Below are positions 1-8,221 of a stretch of DNA of 46,407 nt, one piece after another. The notes beneath the pieces were generated by a model. It was not told where the DNA came from and did not search any database. It was given only the letters and a program-made list of their open reading frames with translations. This DNA is from CAKOSP01 sp964370755 (GTDB lineage Bacteria > Bacillota_I > Bacilli_A > RF39 > UBA660). The translations under genes and the position numbers were made by a program. The stretch's first letter is position 1. Every line of letters begins with the position of its first letter. The stretch spans positions 1 to 46,407 of the forward strand of contig CAYJKL010000009.1 of assembly GCA_964370755.1 (NCBI GenBank), given 5' to 3'.

Positions 1-1517
1 CCACCTGCATAACCAGCACCTTCTCCTACTGGGTATATTCCTTTTATATTACTTTCAAAGTTTTCATCTCTTATAATTTTAACAGGTGAACTTGTTCTAG
101 ATTCAACAGCAGAAATAATTGTATCATCACCAGAAAAGCCTTTTATCTTTTTACCAAAATTATTTATTGCTTCAACAAGTGAATCATTTATATAATCTGG
201 AAATATCTCTCTTATGTTAGCAAGTGTATAATCACCTTTAAATATAGGTTTTACTGATTCAAAATCCACACTTTCATTATTATTTATAAAATCTTTATAA
301 AGCATTGTAGGTATTTTACCATTTCCAGCTTTAAAAGCTTTTTCTTCTAAATCTTTTTGAAATTTAATTCCAGCTAAAGGATCAGTTCCAAAATCCTTTT
401 CATCAATAGTTACGATAACTGCACTGTTTGCATTATCAGATCCTCTATCATGATAACTCATTCCATTAATAGCAAGTCTTCCTTTTTCACTTGAAGAGTT
501 AACAACAAAACCACCAGGACACATACAAAAAGTATAAACTCCTCTGTTGTTTTCTGTTTGATAAGTTAGTTTATAACTTTGATTTTCTAGTTTAGGATGA
601 CTTTTAAGTCCAGTTTGAGATTCATTAATCATACTTTGTTTGTGCTGAACTCTAACTCCTACTGCAAAAGGTTTAGCCTTCATATCTAGTTTATTATTAT
701 AAAGCATTTCAAATGTATCACGAGCTGAGTGTCCTACTGCTAAAACTAAAGCATCAACATTTATTTCTTCATTATCATTTACAATAATACTTTTAAGTTT
801 ATTATCTTCTATATTTATGTTAGTAAGTTTAGTATTAAATAAAAATTTACCACCCATAGAAATTATTTCATTTCTCATGTTAATAATTACATTTCTTAAA
901 ATATCTGTACCTATATGTGGTTTTTGTTCATACATAATTTCTTCTGGAGCTCCTAGTTTAACTAATAACTCAAATAAATATTTAAATCTATTTTCTTTAT
1001 CTTTAATAAGGGTATTAAGTTTCCCATCAGAAAATGTACCTGCACCACCTTCTCCAAACTGAATATTTGATTCAGTATTAAGAATACCTTTAGAGAAAAA
1101 CTCTTCAACGTCTACTTCTCTTTCTTCAACCATTTTACCACGCTCAATTATAACTGGATTATATCCATGCTTAGCAAGTAAATATGCACTCATAAGTCCA
1201 GCTGGACCCGCTCCAACAACTACAACATTTTCAAATTTTTTCTCATCATTTACATTAATAACATACTTAGTTTCAGTATATTCTAAAACATCTTTATCTA
1301 GACTTTTAGCTAAAACTTCTTCTTCATTATTAACCTGTGTAATAACTTCAAACATAAAAAATATCTGTGGTTTTTTTCTAGCATCAATTGACTTCTTACT
1401 AATTTTATAAGAAATAATATCATCCATACTTACATTTAGTCTATACATAATTTGCTTTTTTAAAGCTTCTTCACTATACTTATCAATATTTATTTTTATT
1501 TGTCTAATTTTTATCAT
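1..1517 (-). CDS. FAD-dependent dehydrogenase, COG2509 family (C-terminus cut by window edge)
   Basis: About 505 residues are visible, starting MIKIRQIKINIDKYSEEALK at the ATG at 1515-1517, which follows a GGAGAGTATTTAA ribosome site. A dinucleotide-binding motif VVGAGPAGLMSA lies near residue 95, after an N-terminal region of about 90 residues typical of COG2509 flavoproteins. The last visible residues read GIYPVGEGAGYAGG, the conserved FAD-binding motif near the C-terminus of this family, so only a few tens of residues are missing. The protein is expected to bind FAD and act in the cytoplasm; the substrate is unknown for the family. The start overlaps the 3' end of the upstream flavoprotein gene by 14 bp, so the two are probably co-transcribed and translationally coupled. 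Confidence 0.85.
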   Translation of the reverse strand, partial: MIKIRQIKINIDKYSEEALKKQIMYRLNVSMDDIISYKISKKSIDARKKPQIFFMFEVITQVNNEEEVLAKSLDKDVLEYTETKYVINVNDEKKFENVVVVGAGPAGLMSAYLLAKHGYNPVIIERGKMVEEREVDVEEFFSKGILNTESNIQFGEGGAGTFSDGKLNTLIKDKENRFKYLFELLVKLGAPEEIMYEQKPHIGTDILRNVIINMRNEIISMGGKFLFNTKLTNINIEDNKLKSIIVNDNEEINVDALVLAVGHSARDTFEMLYNNKLDMKAKPFAVGVRVQHKQSMINESQTGLKSHPKLENQSYKLTYQTENNRGVYTFCMCPGGFVVNSSSEKGRLAINGMSYHDRGSDNANSAVIVTIDEKDFGTDPLAGIKFQKDLEEKAFKAGNGKIPTMLYKDFINNNESVDFESVKPIFKGDYTLANIREIFPDYINDSLVEAINNFGKKIKGFSGDDTIISAVESRTSSPVKIIRDENFESNIKGIYPVGEGAGYAG

Positions 1518-2682
1518 TTAAATACTCTCCTATTATATATCCTGTTATAAAAGCATTAGCTAAATTATAACCTCCACAATCTGCATCTATATCAAGTAGC
1601 TCTCCAGCAGTAAATACATCTTTATATTTTAAAAGTTCAAAATTTTCATTAACTTCAAAAGTGTCTACTCCACCTCTAGTAACCTGAGCTTTATCAAAAT
1701 CACCAAAGCCTGAAATATTAATTTTATAATTAGTTAAAACTTTTTCAAGTCTAGCTACTAAATCATCTGTTAAATCTTCAAAAGATAAATTTACATTTAA
1801 CTTATTATTTTTAAATAATATGTAAAGTAATTTATAATTTATAATACTTTCTAAATGTTCTATAATACTTCTTCCAGGTAATCTATTATTTCTTTCTTCT
1901 AAAAATTCCATTATATTTTCATAATCAGGCATAAAGTTTATACTTACTTGCACTAACTCATTTTTACTTATACTTTCAACTGCAAGTCTGCTTAAATTAA
2001 ATGTGCATATACCGCTTATTCCATTATTAATTAGTTGTAACTCACCTAATTCACTTTTTATCAATTCATCGTTTATGTAAAGTGATAACTGAGATGCTAT
2101 TCTTATACCAGCCCACTCATTTGATGCTTTATTTTCAGTAAGTAAAGAAGTTAACACTGGATACTCTTTATTTACAGTTATACCTTTTCCCTTTAAATAT
2201 TCATGAAAATATCCATCACTTCCAGTTTTCTTATAAGAAAATCCACCCGTAGCTATAATTATTTTATCTGCATTAAATTCTTTTTTAATTTTATCTAAAT
2301 CATTTACATCATATTCATACATTATCTTTACATTTTTACTTTTACACTCTAGTAATAACATATTTAAAACGGATGATGAAGTTTTACTAACTGGATAATA
2401 ATAATCATTGATCAAACTAGGTTCAATACCTATCTCTTTTAAATAACTAAATACTATATCTTTATAATCAATTATTTTTTCAAGTAATTTTTCATTTTTA
2501 CAATGATAGCTTTCTTTATTAATATTATTATTATAATAATTACATTTACCACTTCCAGTAATTAAAAGTTTTTTTCCAGCTTCTTTATTTTTTTCAAGTA
2601 CAATAACTTTATTATTTTCACTGCTTGCCTTTATCGCAGCCATAAGTCCTGCAGGCCCTGCTCCAATTACAATTATATTCAT
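1504..2682 (-). CDS. NAD(P)/FAD-dependent oxidoreductase, HI0933/BaiN (YhiN) family
   Basis: 392 residues from the ATG at 2680-2682 (MNIIVIGAGPAGLMAAIKAS). An upstream in-frame start exists, but the GAGGTG ribosome site is 6-7 nt before this ATG. The Rossmann GAGPAG motif is at residues 7-12, KKLLITGSGKCNYYNNN follows near residue 47, IIATGGFSYKKTGSDG lies mid-protein and a C-terminal FTAGELLDIDADCGGYN motif binds FAD; these are signatures of the HI0933 flavoprotein family. The physiological substrate is not known from sequence; the relative BaiN acts on bile-acid intermediates, but that should not be transferred here. It is the first gene of a pair with the COG2509 flavoprotein, with which it overlaps. 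Confidence 0.88.
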   Translation of the reverse strand: MNIIVIGAGPAGLMAAIKASSENNKVIVLEKNKEAGKKLLITGSGKCNYYNNNINKESYHCKNEKLLEKIIDYKDIVFSYLKEIGIEPSLINDYYYPVSKTSSSVLNMLLLECKSKNVKIMYEYDVNDLDKIKKEFNADKIIIATGGFSYKKTGSDGYFHEYLKGKGITVNKEYPVLTSLLTENKASNEWAGIRIASQLSLYINDELIKSELGELQLINNGISGICTFNLSRLAVESISKNELVQVSINFMPDYENIMEFLEERNNRLPGRSIIEHLESIINYKLLYILFKNNKLNVNLSFEDLTDDLVARLEKVLTNYKINISGFGDFDKAQVTRGGVDTFEVNENFELLKYKDVFTAGELLDIDADCGGYNLANAFITGYIIGEYLNDKN

Positions 2683-2700
2683 AAGTAACACCTCACTTGT

Positions 2701-2709
2701 ATTGTACCA
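2701..2709 (-). promoter_or_regulatory. Extended -10 promoter element of the flavoprotein pair
   Basis: On the minus strand the sequence is TGGTACAAT, a TGn extended -10 box, about 18 nt before the start codon and just ahead of the GAGGTG ribosome site. No good -35 is visible. Confidence 0.5.
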
Positions 2710-2863
2710 AACATTCATAATAAAAGCATTAAAAAACTCACTAAAATAATTTAGTAAGTCATTACAGTAGTATATCGTTATATTAAATATAAATCATATT
2801 TAGTTAAAACAACAATAACTAAAGTATATGTTACCAATATAAAGTAAATAATAGTTAAAATAT

Positions 2864-2963
2864 NNNNNNNNNNNNNNNNNNNNNNNNNNNNNNNNNNNNN
2901 NNNNNNNNNNNNNNNNNNNNNNNNNNNNNNNNNNNNNNNNNNNNNNNNNNNNNNNNNNNNNNN
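2864..2963. other. Assembly gap (100 N) in a 384-bp intergenic stretch
   Basis: Exactly 100 N, the usual placeholder for a scaffold join of unknown size. It lies in the otherwise gene-free stretch 2683-3066. The visible flanks are AT-rich and hold only the extended -10 promoter of the flavoprotein pair (2701-2709) and the terminator of the LamG-like gene (3027-3056). Whatever lies between the contigs, including a possible gene, cannot be judged. Confidence 0.97.
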
Positions 2964-3020
2964 AAATATAAAATAATTTACTAAAAAATTACAAATAATT
3001 ACTGGAATAATAATTGTTAA

Positions 3021-3056
3021 AAAAAAAATTTAGTGTAAGCATTTTTTCACTAAATT
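3021..3056 (-). terminator. Intrinsic terminator of the LamG-like gene
   Basis: On the minus strand a perfect 9-bp stem AATTTAGTG/CACTAAATT (3048-3056 and 3027-3035) with a 12-nt loop is followed by a run of T. It lies 10 nt beyond the stop codon. Confidence 0.85.
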
Positions 3057-3066
3057 CTATAATTAT

Positions 3067-4143
3067 TTAAGGAGTTAAAAATTCTCCAGTTCCAGCATTA
3101 CCATAAAATACATCGTTAATAATATCCCAATAACCAACTTCTCCAATATTTGCACCTTCAACTATCTCAGCAGGTACAAAATATCTTAATATCTCTCCAT
3201 CTTCAGCATTTGTTATTTTCACTGTTTTTATATGCCCAATAAAATGTCTTGTATCAGGAGTACTATAACTATAATATCCACCAGTACCACCACCAATTCT
3301 TATTTCAGTTTTATGTTCTTCTGGTATCAATATTTTACCACTAACTGCGTAGTTGTTATTATCAATAGTATGTGTAAACCTCGAAAAATATAAAGTATGA
3401 AATCCACTATTAAGCGCAATATTAGGTTGTCTAGCAGCAGTTCCTGCTCCATATGAATTATAAACTCCATAGTTACCAATAAACACTCCAAGTGAATTAG
3501 TTCCTATTTTTCTTCCAGATATAATCCATCCACCAATACTACTATCAGTATGGTTTGTATTATATGCAGTTTGATTAAATTCTAATTCAAAAATATAATC
3601 TCCTGTATTAAATAAACCTGTATTAATATACTGAAAACCTGAAAAAGTTACATATTCTAAATTTTTATAAGTTATTTTCCCAAAAATATAATTTAAAATC
3701 AAATTCAAACTTTGATCAGTAGAACTAAATACATCATATGAAAATGTTATCTCAATATTAGTAACACTATTAGGATGAAAATAAATAATTTCTTTATTCT
3801 TAATTTCATATTTAATATTTGTATTATTATTTGTATCTTCAATAACATCATTTAAACGATAATAATCACTGGTATTATTAGTAACTTCTACAAATAAAGT
3901 AACAATTGAATTTTCATTCGGAAGGGTTATACCAACGTTACTCGAAATATCTGTATATGATGGATTATAGGTAGAAACCCCTCCATTTTCTGTAGATAGT
4001 ATACCAACATTAGTTATTTTTATATTCGGAAGCGCTTTAACGGTAGCCTCACCACTTATAGTAAGCTCAGAATTTAGCGCAGAATACCCTACACTCATAA
4101 AAATTATACACACAACAATAATTAAACTAACAATTAATCTCAT
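3067..4143 (-). CDS. Secreted or anchored protein with SipW-type leader and C-terminal LamG-like domain
   Basis: 358 residues after an AGAGGAAATAT ribosome site. The N-terminus is a hydrophobic segment (residues 1-22) followed by GYSALNSELTISGEATV, a leader motif common in families of secreted proteins of gut Firmicutes. Residues 30-155 look like a beta-rich domain resembling TasA/camelysin-type precursors. From about residue 165 the sequence YVTFSGFQYINTGLF starts a concanavalin-like LamG fold, and the end, YWDIINDVFYGNAGTGEFLTP minus its last residue as usually seen, matches the closing motif of LamG-like domains in surface and phage-tail proteins. It probably binds a polysaccharide or another surface ligand outside the cell. 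No LPxTG or other sorting signal is seen; if the leader is not cleaved it would act as a membrane anchor. It has its own terminator, and the upstream flank is a scaffold gap. Confidence 0.7.
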   Translation of the reverse strand: MRLIVSLIIVVCIIFMSVGYSALNSELTISGEATVKALPNIKITNVGILSTENGGVSTYNPSYTDISSNVGITLPNENSIVTLFVEVTNNTSDYYRLNDVIEDTNNNTNIKYEIKNKEIIYFHPNSVTNIEITFSYDVFSSTDQSLNLILNYIFGKITYKNLEYVTFSGFQYINTGLFNTGDYIFELEFNQTAYNTNHTDSSIGGWIISGRKIGTNSLGVFIGNYGVYNSYGAGTAARQPNIALNSGFHTLYFSRFTHTIDNNNYAVSGKILIPEEHKTEIRIGGGTGGYYSYSTPDTRHFIGHIKTVKITNAEDGEILRYFVPAEIVEGANIGEVGYWDIINDVFYGNAGTGEFLTP

Positions 4144-4196
4144 ATATTTCCTCTACTATAAGTATAACCCAATATTATAATTTATTCAATATCCAC

Positions 4197-4231
4197 AAAA
4201 AAACAATAAAATACATACATATCATATTGTT
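4197..4231 (-). terminator. Intrinsic terminator of the SDR gene
   Basis: Minus-strand stem AACAATA/TATTGTT (4225-4231 and 4202-4208), loop about 16 nt, followed by a T tract. It lies 24 nt past the stop codon of the SDR gene. The long loop makes it weaker than others in the window. Confidence 0.55.
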
Positions 4232-4254
4232 CTTAAAAACACTTGTTAACTTTA

Positions 4255-4977
4255 TTAAGCATCTTGTTTAGTATCAGCAATTTGAATTTCACGAAGATTA
4301 ACTCCCTGTGGTAATTCATAAGCAAACTTAATAGTTTTAGCAACATCTGAAGCAGTTATAGCACCAACCCCAACAGATTCTTTCCAAGCAAAATAATCAT
4401 TTTTAATTTTATCGTTAGTAGTATGATGAACAAGTTCTGTATCAACAGCACCAGGACATACACGCATTACTCTAACATTATGAGAAGATAACTCACCTCT
4501 AGCAACTTCAGACAAACCCACAACACCATACTTAGTAGCACAGTACGCTGCATGATTTCCAAATGGTTTAACCCCAGCAATAGATGAAATATTTATAATA
4601 GTACCACAGTTTCTTTCTTTCATATCATTCATAACAATTTGCATACCATTCATTACACCCATAACATTAACATTAAGCATGTCTTGCCACTCTTTAGGAT
4701 CTTGATTTTCAAGATTACCCAAAAGCATTATACCTGCATTATTAATAATTAAGTCAGTTTTTCCATAAACTTCCTCAGCTTTTCTTACAGCTTTTTCAAA
4801 AGAATCTTTATCAGTAACATCAACCTTTTCACAAATTGTGTTATCTAATCCTAATTCTTCTAATTTTTCAAGTCTTCTAGCAAGTAACAAAAGCGGATAT
4901 CCTGCTTTATTAAACTCTAAAGCAAGTGCTTTTCCAAATCCAGAACTTGCTCCAGTAACTACAACTAATTTTTTCAT
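4255..4977 (-). CDS. Short-chain dehydrogenase/reductase (SDR) family oxidoreductase
   Basis: 240 residues. The classical SDR features are all present: cofactor motif TGASSGFG at residues 8-15, NNAG at 79-82, catalytic serine in INISSIAG near residue 131, and the YxxxK pair Y145/K149 (YCATK). R34-R35 after the second strand suggests NADP(H) preference. The subfamily resembles YdfG/COG4221 enzymes that reduce 3-hydroxy acids or similar small carbonyls, but the substrate cannot be fixed from sequence. The gene has its own promoter (extended -10 TGCTATAAT at 5005-5013) and an AGGAGG ribosome site, so it is monocistronic. Confidence 0.88.
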   Translation of the reverse strand: MKKLVVVTGASSGFGKALALEFNKAGYPLLLLARRLEKLEELGLDNTICEKVDVTDKDSFEKAVRKAEEVYGKTDLIINNAGIMLLGNLENQDPKEWQDMLNVNVMGVMNGMQIVMNDMKERNCGTIINISSIAGVKPFGNHAAYCATKYGVVGLSEVARGELSSHNVRVMRVCPGAVDTELVHHTTNDKIKNDYFAWKESVGVGAITASDVAKTIKFAYELPQGVNLREIQIADTKQDA

Positions 4978-5004
4978 AATTTTTTCCTCCTAATTAACAC
5001 TACC

Positions 5005-5013
5005 ATTATAGCA
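5005..5013 (-). promoter_or_regulatory. Extended -10 promoter of the SDR gene
   Basis: TGCTATAAT on the minus strand, 27 nt before the ATG and ahead of an AGGAGG ribosome site. Confidence 0.6.
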
Positions 5014-5043
5014 CAAAGTAGAAGCAGCATTAAATAAATTTAA

Positions 5044-5982
5044 TTAAAATAAAGACATTTGATTTACAATTATACTCCTGCTATCTCTATTTGTAATAAT
5101 GGCATCCTTACTTACTTCACCTATTAAAGTTTCAGACAAAGGATTATGCCTCTTCATATTCTTAACTGATGAATCCACACTTTGAAGTGCATAACAATAA
5201 CTACATCCATTATTACAGCAGTTATAACTACCTATTTCAATACTTTCAGCACATCTACATTCGTCTCTTTGATTTTTATCAAGACCAACATTTACTTTAA
5301 CACCAAGTATTTCTTCAATTAAATTTTTATCTATACAAGCACTTTTATTAATATTATATTTAGTTAAATCAACCTCTTCACTACAAGTATAAAGATCGAT
5401 ATTATATTTAAGTGCAATTTCAGAAAACTCTTTTGCAAGCAGATCAATATTTTCATTAGTAAGTAAATAACTAGGATTACAACCCATTCTCCTAGAAACA
5501 TTTTTATAATTATCAACAAAACTAATTATACATCTTTTTGTATAACCACAAAGTTTACTAGCCATATAATCAAACATCTTTATATGATAATCCACAGTAA
5601 ACTTTTCATTAATTATTATTGGGTCATATCTCCATATCACTTTATTATTACCAAGTCTATTACTTAGATAAATAAAAGAATCAAATATTTCTTTCTTATC
5701 AGGTAAATTTTCCTCAACACTATTATTATAAGGCGTAATAGTAAACTGAAAATAATATTTATAACCCATTTCATCAATTTCATCTAAATACTTAATAAAC
5801 GGAATTGGATTTTTAGTCCAAAAAACAATTATATCAACAGCCTCTTTAGTAAGAATAACTTTAGAATACCTCCCTGGATTATATGGATTATCTACTAAAA
5901 CATAACCAGCTTTAAGTCTATTTAAAAACCACTCTCCGTAATACGACGGAATATCTGTTCTACGTGTTGCACTAATTATCAT
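5044..5982 (-). CDS. DUF1848 protein, radical-SAM-like, in an alkylation-repair operon
   Basis: 312 residues. The opening MIISATRRTDIPSYYGEWF and the segment VDIIVFWTKNPIPFI identify DUF1848. Near the C-terminus lies C256-x3-C260-x2-C263 (CNNGCSYC), the spacing of a radical SAM [4Fe-4S] cluster, preceded by C242 and C244. DUF1848 is distantly similar to spore photoproduct lyase, a radical SAM DNA-repair enzyme; that likeness is family knowledge, the role here is inference. Its ATG overlaps the ogt stop (ATGA), so translation is coupled. With AlkD-like, AdaA-like and Ogt proteins upstream in the same operon, a role in repairing or processing damaged nucleic acid is the simplest reading. No biochemical function has been established to my knowledge. 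Confidence 0.85.
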   Translation of the reverse strand: MIISATRRTDIPSYYGEWFLNRLKAGYVLVDNPYNPGRYSKVILTKEAVDIIVFWTKNPIPFIKYLDEIDEMGYKYYFQFTITPYNNSVEENLPDKKEIFDSFIYLSNRLGNNKVIWRYDPIIINEKFTVDYHIKMFDYMASKLCGYTKRCIISFVDNYKNVSRRMGCNPSYLLTNENIDLLAKEFSEIALKYNIDLYTCSEEVDLTKYNINKSACIDKNLIEEILGVKVNVGLDKNQRDECRCAESIEIGSYNCCNNGCSYCYALQSVDSSVKNMKRHNPLSETLIGEVSKDAIITNRDSRSIIVNQMSLF

Positions 5983-6437
5983 TTATTTTCTTTTTCCATA
6001 CCAAGTAAACATTTTTTCATATCAAGACCACCTGCATAACCTACTAGCTTATTAGTAGAACCAATTACTCTATGACAAGGAACAATTATACTAAGTGGAT
6101 TTTTATTATTAGCCATACCAACTGCTCTACTAGCTTTATCATTACCCACATAAGTTGCAATCTCTTTATAAGATCTAGTTTCTCCATAAGGAATAGTTAA
6201 AAGTGCATTCCACACTTTTTTCTGAAATTCAGTTCCTACTAACTTATACTTAACATCAAAATTTTTCCTAGTACCAGAAAAATATTCTTCTAACATTTTA
6301 TAAACTTCATCAGTAAAATTATTTTTAGTTCCAAAATCATTTACATTATCTATTTTTTTTACAAACACTAAATAGTCATCTTCATAACCAATTTTAATAA
6401 GTCCAAATTTAGACTCATATACTGCATAACCACTCAT
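5979..6437 (-). CDS. ogt: Methylated-DNA--protein-cysteine S-methyltransferase
   Basis: 152 residues. The active-site motif PCHRVIG is present with acceptor cysteine C121; the preceding helix-turn-helix region contains YGETRSYKEIA and KASRAVGMANNKNP, which bind DNA and place the flipped base. The protein removes methyl from O6-methylguanine (and O4-methylthymine) in a single suicide reaction. It has a TAGGAG ribosome site and begins 8 nt after the AdaA-like gene; its stop overlaps the DUF1848 start. The length is close to the usual 155-175 residues. Confidence 0.95.
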   Translation of the reverse strand: MSGYAVYESKFGLIKIGYEDDYLVFVKKIDNVNDFGTKNNFTDEVYKMLEEYFSGTRKNFDVKYKLVGTEFQKKVWNALLTIPYGETRSYKEIATYVGNDKASRAVGMANNKNPLSIIVPCHRVIGSTNKLVGYAGGLDMKKCLLGMEKENK

Positions 6438-6445
6438 ACATACTC

Positions 6446-6991
6446 CTAACTATTTTCTTTCCTGTACCTTGCAGGCGAAACATTTTCTTTCTCTTTAAAA
6501 AATCTATAAAAAGCTGACAAACTATTAAACCCAGCAGCATAAGCAACATCAACAATTTTATCATCAGATTTCAAAAGTAATTTCTTAGCAAGATCAATTC
6601 TTAAAAAATTTACATATTGACCAGGCGTCATACCATACTCTTCTTTAAAAATTTCCACCATTCTTTTTTTTGATAACCCTAAACCGGAAATTTCTTTATT
6701 CATAAGTTCATACTCTACAAATAAATTATCTATTTTATTTTTTATATTACAAGCAACTTCTTCCATAGGGTTATAAATATATAAATCACTTCTACATCTT
6801 TTACAAGGTCTATATCCACCTCTTATAGCATCCTCAGCACTACTATAAAAATCCACATTCTCTTTTTTGGGAAGTTTGGATTTACAAGAAGGTTTACAAA
6901 ATATTCCAGTAGATTTAACAGCATAATAAAATACTAAATCATATGAATCATCATTATTTTTAATAATTTCATACTTCTCATCAAAGCTCAT
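6446..6991 (-). CDS. adaA: AdaA-like methylphosphotriester-sensing transcriptional activator
   Basis: 181 residues with two domains. Residues 1-70 form the Ada zinc domain with four cysteines C32, C36, C63 and C66 (FCKPSC, RPCKRC); in Ada the first of these accepts the methyl from a methylphosphotriester. Residues 75-181 are an AraC-type double helix-turn-helix (MVEIFKEEYGMTPGQYV, IVDVAYAAGFNSLSAFYRFF). The methyltransferase domain found in E. coli Ada is absent and is supplied by the separate ogt gene just downstream, as in Bacillus adaA/adaB. Methylation would switch the protein into an activator of its own operon. It starts 6 nt after the AlkD-like gene. Confidence 0.92.
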   Translation of the reverse strand: MSFDEKYEIIKNNDDSYDLVFYYAVKSTGIFCKPSCKSKLPKKENVDFYSSAEDAIRGGYRPCKRCRSDLYIYNPMEEVACNIKNKIDNLFVEYELMNKEISGLGLSKKRMVEIFKEEYGMTPGQYVNFLRIDLAKKLLLKSDDKIVDVAYAAGFNSLSAFYRFFKEKENVSPARYRKENS

Positions 6992-6997
6992 ATATAC

Positions 6998-7690
6998 CTA
7001 CTTTCTTTTTAACTTTAATAAATCATCTTTAACATCTTTAGAAACTCTAAGCGACTCTCTAATTTTTTGAATAGTCTTATTAAAAGTTTCATTATCTAGT
7101 TTATTATTACGTAAATATATATTCATCTTCTCTGGATACTTTACATAACAAATTGACAAACACCAAGCAACTGCCATTTTAACATAATAGTCTTCATTAG
7201 TAATATCATCACAAACTTTAATGACATTATCTACATACTCATCATCAATAAAATGAAAAAGCATTAAAACAACTGCAAATCTAATATCATAAACTTTATC
7301 AGACTTGTAATAATATTCTAAAAAAGACCAAGTTGCTTCCGGATTTTTTCTAACTATTTTAAGACTATTACAAAAACTATCACATACAGACCAGTTATTT
7401 ATTTTAGGAACAAAATATTTAACATAATTTAAAACATCATTTATATCAAGTTTTAAATTCCCTATCATTAAACCTTTAAGCATAGTTTCCTCAAAATAAA
7501 TATCATTAGCCTCAGTTATATAATCAAGTTCATCATCATTAACAAGTTTTTTAGCAATCATTCTAAGAGTTGGAATTCTAACACCAAGTAAATTATCCAC
7601 ACCAGGAATAAGCGCAGAAGAAAACTTTTTATATTTCTCTTCACTTAAACTAATTAACTCATTTCTTATTTCAATTTCTTTTTTATACAT
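6998..7690 (-). CDS. DNA alkylation repair protein, AlkD-like HEAT-repeat glycosylase
   Basis: 230 residues, ribosome site AGGTGG. The sequence VDNLLGVRIPTLRMIAKKL near residue 30 is the conserved start of the AlkD/AlkC fold (PF08713), followed by pairs of helices such as NNWSVCDSFCNSLKIV and DIRFAVVLMLFHFID. Proteins of this family remove positively charged alkylated bases (for example 3- and 7-alkylpurines) without base flipping. The W and D residues in NWSVCD fit the AlkD active-site cleft. It is the first gene of the four-gene repair operon, so alkylated base excision, direct reversal and regulation are expressed together. Confidence 0.9.
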   Translation of the reverse strand: MYKKEIEIRNELISLSEEKYKKFSSALIPGVDNLLGVRIPTLRMIAKKLVNDDELDYITEANDIYFEETMLKGLMIGNLKLDINDVLNYVKYFVPKINNWSVCDSFCNSLKIVRKNPEATWSFLEYYYKSDKVYDIRFAVVLMLFHFIDDEYVDNVIKVCDDITNEDYYVKMAVAWCLSICYVKYPEKMNIYLRNNKLDNETFNKTIQKIRESLRVSKDVKDDLLKLKRK

Positions 7691-7784
7691 AATTCCACCT
7701 ACTAAATATTTTATAATAAATTACAAATGATTTCTTCCTAATTTTAAACATTTAATTTTTACAAATAATTATACATAGTATACC

Positions 7785-7807
7785 AAAAAAAATCTAGATT
7801 AACTAGA
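7785..7807 (-). terminator. Terminator overlapping the gtrA stop codon
   Basis: Minus-strand stem TCTAG/CTAGA (7803-7807 and 7793-7797) with a 5-nt loop and eight T after it. The TAA stop of the GtrA gene (7799-7801) lies in the loop. Confidence 0.75.
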
Positions 7808-8221
7808 CTTCTTAAATACAAATATTTTACTAAAAAAATAATTTAAAATAACTACAAATATATTAGCAATTATTTTAGATACTAAATCATTTACTATAAA
7901 TATATCTACTAATATAAACATAATAAACAAATCAAATAACAAAGATAAAATTCTAAAAGAAATAAACTTACAAAACTCCTTAAAAGTTCCACTCGTTTCT
8001 TTCACTTTAAAAACAAAATGTTTATTAGTTATAAAAGCAAAAACAACCGCACCTATCCATGCCATAATACTAGCAAAGATATAACTATAATTTTCAAAAA
8101 AAGAAATATCAAATAAGTAATTCAATATATAAAATATTATAACGTTAACAACTGTTGTTAGTAAACCAAATACTCCATACATTACTAATTCTTCATACTT
8201 CTTAAATAGCTTATAAATCAT
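7799..8221 (-). CDS. GtrA family membrane protein (lipid-linked sugar flippase-like)
   Basis: 140 residues, four predicted membrane segments (about 15-37, 47-68, 87-106, 114-134) with the family motifs YGVFGLLTTVVNVIIFYIL and AFITNKHFVFK. GtrA proteins are thought to flip or help transfer polyprenyl-phosphate-linked sugars across the membrane. The gene overlaps the GT2 gene by 11 bp and is last in the operon. The GT2 and GtrA pair is the classical bactoprenol-sugar module; the YfhO protein is the likely acceptor-side partner. Confidence 0.88.
   Translation of the reverse strand: MIYKLFKKYEELVMYGVFGLLTTVVNVIIFYILNYLFDISFFENYSYIFASIMAWIGAVVFAFITNKHFVFKVKETSGTFKEFCKFISFRILSLLFDLFIMFILVDIFIVNDLVSKIIANIFVVILNYFFSKIFVFKKSS

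Noticed and set aside
817..1062. Plus-strand open frame of 81 codons.
   Set aside because: Lies antisense within the COG2509 flavoprotein gene, no ribosome site; a shadow frame.
2730..2999. Short similar stretches (taaaataattta) on both sides of the first N gap, considered as a contig overlap or terminal repeat.
   Set aside because: Only about 12 bp of low-complexity AT sequence match; unlike the second gap there is no long identity.
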